From positions 1-39,306 of the forward strand of contig CALAJH010000023.1 in the NCBI GenBank assembly GCA_937922655.1: a DNA stretch of 39,306 bases, given 5' to 3'. The notes beneath the pieces are model-generated. The model made no database searches, had not been told where the DNA came from, and saw only the letters and a list, made by a program, of their open reading frames with translations. Source of the DNA: an uncultured Bacteroidia bacterium. Lineage in GTDB: Bacteria; Bacteroidota; Bacteroidia; J057; CALAJH01. Position numbers and translations under genes: made by a program. Position 1 is the stretch's first letter. Each line of letters starts with the position of its first letter. Below are positions 34,406 through 39,306 of this stretch, piece by piece.

Positions 34406-35121
34406 TAAGCGGTGCGCGGGGTTTTGACGGGCGGAGCGGGCAGGTCGAAGGTTACCCGCGCCTCCACGCGCCACACCTCTTTAATCTCGGGCAAGGTGTA
34501 TTCGTACGGCGGATAAAATTCGTTGTCGGACATGAGAATAATGGTATCGGGACGGGAACGGTCTTTGAGGGCCCGCTTGATAAGCACGTCGTTTTCGAGA
34601 ACGAAAACGTACAAAGCGCGGTCGCGCACCCAACGCGAATCTTCGAGCGCCGAGCAGACGACGACGTCGTTTTGGACGAGGGTGGGCTCCATCGAGTCGC
34701 CGTCGACTTCGAAGGCACGGTATTCGCCCTGTCTTAGACGGGGCAAAGGCAAATGAAACGCCGGCAGTTCGCTCAAATAATCGGCTTGCAGGCGTTCAAG
34801 GGCGTAGCCGGCCTGCGCCTTGACGGGAACCAACAAGATGTTGGGCCGGCCGTCGAGGCCGACGGTAACGACCTTCGGCGCCCCGGCGCCAAAGTCCGAT
34901 TTGTACATCGTTCCTTCGCCCATCATCAACCAATTGCAATTAAGATTGAACTCGCGGGCAATGGACGTCAAAAGTTCGGACGAGGGCTGATTTTTGCCCG
35001 AGATCATTTGCGATATCGCGCTCTGCGAAACGCCGATTTTTTGCGCGAGTTCGCTTTGCGTCATGCGGTGCTTGTGCAAGAGGATGCGCATGCGGTCGCC
35101 GATGCTCTGAATATGCTCCAT
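34405..35121 (-). CDS. XRE-type repressor with S24 LexA-like self-cleavage domain
   Basis: The 238-aa product has an N-terminal helix-turn-helix (residues 8-65, T-Q-S-E-L-A-Q-K-I-G-V-S-Q-S-A-I-S). The C-terminal S24 domain has a likely cleavage site A104-G105 and the catalytic pair S143 (G-D-S-M-E-P) and K182. Such proteins repress prophage, SOS or stress genes until cleavage. Here it is coupled to a SRPBCC gene and divergent from a small unknown gene with a palindrome in its leader. No phage genes are next to it. Confidence 0.93.
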   Translation of the reverse strand: MEHIQSIGDRMRILLHKHRMTQSELAQKIGVSQSAISQMISGKNQPSSELLTSIAREFNLNCNWLMMGEGTMYKSDFGAGAPKVVTVGLDGRPNILLVPVKAQAGYALERLQADYLSELPAFHLPLPRLRQGEYRAFEVDGDSMEPTLVQNDVVVCSALEDSRWVRDRALYVFVLENDVLIKRALKDRSRPDTIILMSDNEFYPPYEYTLPEIKEVWRVEARVTFDLPAPPVKTPRTA

Positions 35122-35187
35122 AATATCGATATACTTATAATGTTGATAACTTTATGGATAAAATTATCGTCTTTCTTATTAAAAAAT

Positions 35188-35219
35188 TTGGCGATTCGAT
35201 AAATGCCCCTTATTTTTGC
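35188..35219 (+). promoter_or_regulatory. Canonical promoter of the 149-aa unknown gene
   Basis: TTTG (35188-35191), a 20-nt spacer and TATTTTTG (35212-35219) form a near-ideal Bacteroidota promoter. Transcription should begin near 35226. Confidence 0.8.
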
Positions 35220-35233
35220 AACAAAATTACGAC

Positions 35234-35250
35234 GCTTTGATAATCAAAGC
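35234..35250 (+). promoter_or_regulatory. Perfect 17-bp palindrome just downstream of the transcription start
   Basis: GCTTTGATAATCAAAGC has 8-bp arms around a single central A and lies about 8-24 nt after the expected start. This position is expected for a repressor operator that blocks promoter clearance. The divergent XRE/S24 repressor is the obvious candidate binder, by inference. Confidence 0.65.
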
Positions 35251-35300
35251 AAATTTTTGCGAAAGAATTAAAACATAAACCAAATAAAATAATCAAGGAT

Positions 35301-35750
35301 ATGAATACATTATTCAGCGCCAACACGACCACGGCCCGTGAACGCATGGCCACATTGGAAAAACTTTTTCCCGCCGGCGGTACGCGTGAACCGCGTCGCG
35401 GGTACATCCCCCCGGCGCCCTCTCCAAAACCGGCGCCCGTTCGCCCGACCGAAAGCGAGATTACGGTCGGCTCCATCGTCAAGGTCAATCATTATCGCGG
35501 TACGGTACGCAAGGTTATCACGCACGTCGAAAGCCTCGACCGCGAAGCGGGCATAGTTCGCCGACTGCCCTTGGCCAATCCGCTTTACGAAATCGAACTC
35601 GACCTTGACACGCGTTACCGTTGGGTGGATTCGGCCTTGCAGGTGTTCGTGCCGCAGGGTTGTAAACGCCTTCGTCTTTTTTCCGACGAATTTCAACCGA
35701 TGCGCGAAGACGAACAGCCCATCCGCGAACGCGGCGGCGTTAAAGCCTAA
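35301..35750 (+). CDS. Small protein of unknown function under a strong promoter
   Basis: The 149-aa product has a disordered, proline-rich N-terminal third (P-P-A-P-S-P-K-P-A-P) and a compact C-terminal part. That part starts I-T-V-G-S-I-V-K-V-N-H-Y-R-G-T-V-R-K-V, which reads like a small SH3- or KOW-like beta-barrel. It has no signal peptide. It is divergent from the S24 repressor and shares a control region with it. Its 3' end overlaps the convergent xth gene by 11 bp. Confidence 0.65.
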   Translation: MNTLFSANTTTARERMATLEKLFPAGGTREPRRGYIPPAPSPKPAPVRPTESEITVGSIVKVNHYRGTVRKVITHVESLDREAGIVRRLPLANPLYEIELDLDTRYRWVDSALQVFVPQGCKRLRLFSDEFQPMREDEQPIRERGGVKA

Positions 35751-36486
35751 CCGAAACCGGGCAATGGTCGGACATATAAACGTCGGAATGAATGCGGGCC
35801 TCGGAAAAGGGCAAATCCTCCGAAGCGATTATATAGTCGATGCGCCAGCCCAAATTTTTCGCCCGCGCTTGCGAACGGTAACTCCACCACGTGTATTCGA
35901 CGGCGTGGGGATGGAGCCGGCGAAAACAGTCCACCCGGCCGCAAGCCAAAAACTTTCCGAACCATTCGCGTTCGTGCGGCAAAAATCCCGTGTGTTTGTG
36001 GTGGCGTTCGGGGTGATGAATGTCGATTTCTTGGTGGCAAATATTGAAATCGCCGGCGATAAGCGTGGGACGGGGCGGCAAAGCGGCACAATAGTCGAAG
36101 AAAAAATCCATAAAGCGCTCTTTAACGGCCTGACGCTCTTGCCCCGCCGACCCCGAAGGCAAATAAACGTTAATGAGGCGAAAACGCTCGAAGTCGGCTT
36201 GTATCATTCGTCCTTCACGGTCGTATTCGTCGTTGCCGCAACCGACCACGACGCGGTTCGGTTCGTGTAAGGTCAGTATCGCGACGCCGCTGTACCCTTT
36301 TTTTTCCGCGGTCGAAAAATAACAACGGTACTCGGAAAAAACGGCCTCGACTTGGGGCAAAAGGGAGCGGTCGGCTTTAAGTTCTTGAAAACAAAGGACG
36401 TCGGGCCGTGTTTGGGCGACCCAATGCGCCAAGCCTTTGTCCAAGGCCGAACGCACCCCGTTGAGATTAAAAGAAACGACAAGCAT
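35740..36486 (-). CDS. xth: Exodeoxyribonuclease III / AP endonuclease
   Basis: The 248-aa enzyme has the exonuclease-endonuclease-phosphatase fold and cuts at abasic sites in base-excision repair. Visible motifs are F-N-L-N-G-V-R, Q-E-L-K-A, Y-S-G-V-A-I, G-D-F-N-I (catalytic Asp/Asn) and S-D-H-C-P-V (catalytic His). It starts directly after the mreD stop and is the last gene of the mreC-mreD-xth unit. Confidence 0.94.
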   Translation of the reverse strand: MLVVSFNLNGVRSALDKGLAHWVAQTRPDVLCFQELKADRSLLPQVEAVFSEYRCYFSTAEKKGYSGVAILTLHEPNRVVVGCGNDEYDREGRMIQADFERFRLINVYLPSGSAGQERQAVKERFMDFFFDYCAALPPRPTLIAGDFNICHQEIDIHHPERHHKHTGFLPHEREWFGKFLACGRVDCFRRLHPHAVEYTWWSYRSQARAKNLGWRIDYIIASEDLPFSEARIHSDVYMSDHCPVSVRL

Positions 36487-36984
36487 CTACTTGCGAATAA
36501 AAATAACGGAAATAACGAGGCAGACGCTCAAAGAATACACCGTGCCGAAAAGGGCTTTGAGCCAAACGTCTGCGGAAAGAGATAAATTGGCCGCAACGGC
36601 GACGGTAAATTCGTAAATCAAGACCGGCGGCGCCATATACACCGGCCACGAACGCAAGGACATCCTTTCCAAGGCGATTTCGCTTACGCCTTTTTCGCCG
36701 AGGTTGGGATTGAGTACGGCAAGCCAACGCCGACGAAACCACGCGAGGGCCAAAAGCCCCACCGCGTGTGCGCCAATCGGCTTGGCAAACAGACCGACGG
36801 CCATGCCCATGCCGAAAACCGCCAAATATTCCCACGTCGGCGACAAGCGCAAAGGCAAAAACAAGGCCAAAACCAAATAAGCGCTCGGCGAAGCCAAATC
36901 CCAAAGCGTCATCCTGTCGAAAACCACGCCCTGTAAAACGAGCATCAACACGTATCCAAAAACGGTTTTTATCGTTTGTTCCAC
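36487..36984 (-). CDS. mreD: Rod-shape-determining protein MreD
   Basis: The 165-aa membrane protein has about five hydrophobic segments and fits MreD size and hydrophobicity. It uses a GTG start at 36984, 3 nt after the mreC stop. Sequence conservation in MreD is low, so the assignment rests strongly on its position after mreC. Confidence 0.85.
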   Translation of the reverse strand: MEQTIKTVFGYVLMLVLQGVVFDRMTLWDLASPSAYLVLALFLPLRLSPTWEYLAVFGMGMAVGLFAKPIGAHAVGLLALAWFRRRWLAVLNPNLGEKGVSEIALERMSLRSWPVYMAPPVLIYEFTVAVAANLSLSADVWLKALFGTVYSLSVCLVISVIFIRK

Positions 36985-36987
36985 GGC

Positions 36988-37842
36988 TTAGTTGATGGTG
37001 CGTAAAAGCGAATCGATTTCGTGCTTATGAGCGTGTTTGACGACGTAGAGAAAGTCAAGGGCGTGAAAATCGGTGTTGAGTTGCACGTCAAGGTCGTAAA
37101 AACCGTCGGACTCGCGCGAATTGATATGGCTGATTTTTCCGATAATCATACCCTCGGGAAAAATCGTGCTGTATTGACTGGTGGTTACCGTATCGCCGAC
37201 GGCAACCTTGTAATGCAAAGGGATGTAATGCAAAGAACCGTAACGCGGCGAACCGCCCTCCCACTGAAACGAACCCCGCACCTTTTTACCGTGGATTTGA
37301 GCGCTAAGTTTGAGGTTTTTGTTTAAAAGACTCATGCCCAAAGAATAATTTTCGCTAACCTGAGTAACAACCCCGGCCACGCCGTCGGCGGAAATAACGC
37401 CCATTTGCGGCTCGACCCCGTGCCGCCGGCCGACGTTCAAAACGATATGATTGTAGTTGTGAACGACACTGTTTTCTATTGCCCGGCAGGGAATAAAAAC
37501 ATATCTTGAAAGGGGAAAGGCAGAATCGGGCAAAACGGAAAAATCCGTCGAATACGGCGCCCGATATTTGTAAGTATTGAGTTGGGATTCGAGGGTAATG
37601 GCTTTTTGGCGAAGCGCCATGTTTTCGGCTTGAAGCTTGGCGTTTTCCTCGCCGAGACTGAGGTAATTGACGAGGGTCGAATGCTTGGCGTGAAAATATC
37701 CGCCCACCGCCAACGACCACCGGGTAAAAAAAAGCGACTGGTCCCGATTAAAACGCACAAGAATTCCCAGCGACAAGGAAAACAGCGCAACGAAGACCAC
37801 CGTATGGCGATAGGCAAGAAATAAAGCGAACAACCGACTCAC
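36988..37842 (-). CDS. mreC: Rod-shape-determining protein MreC
   Basis: MreC links the cytoplasmic actin MreB to the periplasmic elongation enzymes. The 284-aa product has a membrane helix (about residues 12-30), a coiled coil (62-90, E-E-N-A-K-L-Q-A-E-N) and the MreC beta domain with V-I-S-A-D-G-V-A-G-V-V and K-V-A-V-G-D-T-V. The start is a GTG at 37842, with a TAACTTTG box 20 nt upstream. mreB is not upstream, which is unusual. Confidence 0.94.
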   Translation of the reverse strand: MSRLFALFLAYRHTVVFVALFSLSLGILVRFNRDQSLFFTRWSLAVGGYFHAKHSTLVNYLSLGEENAKLQAENMALRQKAITLESQLNTYKYRAPYSTDFSVLPDSAFPLSRYVFIPCRAIENSVVHNYNHIVLNVGRRHGVEPQMGVISADGVAGVVTQVSENYSLGMSLLNKNLKLSAQIHGKKVRGSFQWEGGSPRYGSLHYIPLHYKVAVGDTVTTSQYSTIFPEGMIIGKISHINSRESDGFYDLDVQLNTDFHALDFLYVVKHAHKHEIDSLLRTIN

Positions 37843-37862
37843 GATTGCGGCGGATTAAGACG

Positions 37863-37870
37863 CAAAGTTA
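37863..37870 (-). promoter_or_regulatory. TAnnTTTG promoter of mreC-mreD-xth
   Basis: TAACTTTG on the minus strand lies about 20 nt before the GTG start of mreC. Confidence 0.6.
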
Positions 37871-38152
37871 CGCGGCTTTTTTGTTTTTTTGCTGTAAATA
37901 GGGCCGTGTAAATTAGAATTTCGCCGGCAAGCATTCGACGTGGTTCGCGCCAAAATTAAAATTTTTATTCGTTTGCACGTCGCTTTTGCAAACTTAGCCC
38001 TTGCAATCAAGTTTTCATATCGTTTTATTCGACGAACGCGTCAAAAACGACGACAAACTTCGCAACTTACGCCCCGGCCGCAAACCCGGCCATGAATTAA
38101 TTTCAACAAAATTTGTTTTATTTGTGACGGAATTCACTATGAACACAAACGT
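37871..38152. other. Divergent intergenic region between mreC and the PAS-sensor gene
   Basis: The region is AT-rich in parts and holds the mreC promoter. No clear plus-strand TAnnTTTG box for the PAS gene was found. The first copy of the 14-bp tandem duplication and a five-codon upstream ORF lie at its end. I see no RNA gene. Confidence 0.5.
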
Positions 38153-38165
38153 ATGAACACAAACG
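38138..38165 (+). repeat. 14-bp tandem duplication over the PAS-gene start codon
   Basis: TATGAACACAAACG occurs twice in a row (38138-38151 and 38152-38165). The first copy gives ATG AAC ACA AAC GTA TGA, a five-codon ORF whose TGA overlaps the second ATG (ATGA). Confidence 0.85.
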
Positions 38166-39306
38166 GAATGGAAAAGAAAAGCATTACGGTCACCATTTCG
38201 GTAGGAGAAGGCAACGAATTTCGGGCGGTTCACCCTTCCCAAACCATCTGGGTGGAGCCGGCCTTAACGCCGCCTACGGAAAAAGCCGTTCCAACACTAA
38301 TCTTCAAACCGGGAGACGAGCGCTTTGCCCATGCTTTTCGTCAAAGTTTGACGGCCGCCCTGCGCATACGCGAACCCAACCCCGAATGGTCGCACCTGCT
38401 CGACGTTCCGCTTGACGCCCTCCGCAACGTCGGCCTGCCCGATTTGCTGTCCGCCGAATCGCAAATCGCGCTTTACGGCCCGGTGGCCCAAGCCGCCGCC
38501 GGCAAACCCGTTTTCGACCTGCCCGTCAAATTTCGCACCCGATCGGGCGCGGGCATAGAAACACGCGTGGACTTGGCCGCCGTCGCCCCCAACGGCGAAC
38601 CCGACGGCTTCGAACTCACCGTCTATTATCGCGGCGAAGCCGCCGACATCGCACACATGCAGGCGCGCATCGCCGCCTTGCAAGCCGAAATTCAACAACT
38701 CAAACTTCACCCCGTCGCCTCCGACGAAGTCAAACTCCTTTCGCTCGTCGCCCAAAAAACCGACAACGCCGTCGTCATCACCGACAAATACGGCTTTACC
38801 GAATGGGTCAACGACGGTTTCGTCAAAATTACGGGGTATACGCTCGAAGAGGTCAAGGGTAAAAAACCCGGGGCGGTGTTGCAAGGTCCCGGCACCGACC
38901 CCCGCGCCGTCCAAGCCATTCGCGACGGCCTCAACCGCCGCCAATCTTTCACCCACCAAGTTCTCAATTACACCAAAGACCTCAGACCTTATTGGCTTGA
39001 ACTCAGCATTACCCCGGTTTTCGACGAAAACGGCGAACTCGTCCGATTCATCGCCATTGAATCCGACATCACCGAACGCAAAAAAAACGAAGAAAACCTC
39101 AAACGACTCTCGCTCGTCGCCGACAAAACCGACAACGCCGTCATCATCACCGACGCCCGAGGAATCATTCAATGGGTCAACGAAGGCTTTACCCGCATCT
39201 CGGGTTACGTTTTTGACGAGGCGATAGGCAAAAAACCCGGAGACCTTCTCCAAGGCCCCGACACCGACCCCGAAACCGTTAAACGCATCGGTCAAAAAAT
39301 TCGCGA
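38153..39306 (+). CDS. Multi-PAS-domain sensor protein, 3' end missing
   Basis: The frame is open from 38153 to the right edge (384 full codons seen). Residues ~45-165 are an N-terminal domain that resembles a degenerate PAS fold, followed by a short coiled coil (M-Q-A-R-I-A-A-L-Q-A-E-I). Two near-identical PAS/PAC units begin at about residue 197 (K-T-D-N-A-V-V-I-T-D) and residue 323 (K-T-D-N-A-V-I-I-T-D). Each has W-V-N-x-G-F and K-K-P-G-x-x-L-Q-G-P. Such proteins usually end in a histidine kinase, cyclase or other output, which is outside the window. An alternative start is the ATG at 38168. Confidence 0.88.
   Translation, partial: MNTNGMEKKSITVTISVGEGNEFRAVHPSQTIWVEPALTPPTEKAVPTLIFKPGDERFAHAFRQSLTAALRIREPNPEWSHLLDVPLDALRNVGLPDLLSAESQIALYGPVAQAAAGKPVFDLPVKFRTRSGAGIETRVDLAAVAPNGEPDGFELTVYYRGEAADIAHMQARIAALQAEIQQLKLHPVASDEVKLLSLVAQKTDNAVVITDKYGFTEWVNDGFVKITGYTLEEVKGKKPGAVLQGPGTDPRAVQAIRDGLNRRQSFTHQVLNYTKDLRPYWLELSITPVFDENGELVRFIAIESDITERKKNEENLKRLSLVADKTDNAVIITDARGIIQWVNEGFTRISGYVFDEAIGKKPGDLLQGPDTDPETVKRIGQKIR

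Larger units (their letters stand above)
35122..35300. other. Divergent control region between repressor and small unknown gene
   Basis: The region is AT-rich and has a canonical plus-strand promoter and a 17-bp palindrome, annotated separately. A TATCGATA palindrome lies next to the repressor start at about 35124-35131. No strong minus-strand TAnnTTTG box was found. Confidence 0.6.

Noticed and set aside
34405-35750. Prophage remnant around the S24 repressor
   Set aside because: There is no integrase, attachment site or structural gene; both flanks are core genes.
38297-39295. 332-codon minus-strand frame at the right end
   Set aside because: It lies opposite the PAS sensor, which has two clear repeated domains.

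Overview
The window is a chromosomal segment of a bacterium of the phylum Bacteroidota. Four kinds of evidence point there: two proteins with C-terminal type IX secretion (T9SS) sorting domains; about a dozen promoters of the Bacteroidota form TAnnTTTG; an exbB-exbD-exbD-tonB cluster; and family members typical of the phylum (DUF983, the long NadE, the rpmF-plsX pair). A 'VWPGDANDDG...' dockerin-like tail on a heparinase-like protein resembles tails I know from Saprospirales, so the class Saprospiria is the best guess, by inference only. The DNA looks moderately GC-rich, and codon use avoids TTA/CTA/TCA enough that long antisense shadow ORFs lie opposite many real genes. I saw no tRNA, rRNA, CRISPR array, prophage or complete insertion sequence.

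Layout. 1-1076 is the 3' end of a T9SS-exported beta-propeller-repeat protein. 1219-4899 (minus) holds purC, a DUF983 gene, lepA and a DinB-fold gene. 5158-8450 (plus) holds a small outer-membrane-like protein and a heparinase II/III-like protein. 8507-9301 (minus) holds two small heat-shock proteins, followed by a membrane-anchored coiled-coil gene (plus). 10317-14371 (minus) is an envelope and translation cluster: rpmF, plsX, a thioredoxin-like lipoprotein, rsmI and lnt. 14481-17302 (plus) holds a membrane subtilase and a Fic-family protein behind a strong operator-like inverted repeat. 17485-20882 (plus) holds two exported proteins of unknown function, the first carrying a -1 frameshift at an A8 run. 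21064-24124 is the exbB-exbD-exbD-tonB energy-transduction operon, followed by nadE.

26278-33907 (minus) holds a PD-(D/E)XK/Rpn-like protein, a T9SS Ig-like secreted protein, a three-gene unit (cupin-like, P-loop nucleotide kinase, GreA variant) and a gatB-antiporter pair. 33959-35121 (minus) is an S24-type repressor translationally coupled to a SRPBCC protein. It is divergent from a small unknown gene whose leader holds a perfect 17-bp palindrome. 35740-37842 (minus) is mreC-mreD-xth without mreB. The window ends inside a multi-PAS sensor gene (plus) whose start codon lies in a 14-bp tandem duplication.

Most of the content is core metabolism and envelope biology. No large defence or biosynthetic system is evident. 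The most interesting leads are the A8 frameshift site, the Fic operator, the palindrome opposite the S24 repressor, the cupin/kinase/GreA unit, and the tandem duplication that creates a five-codon upstream ORF.
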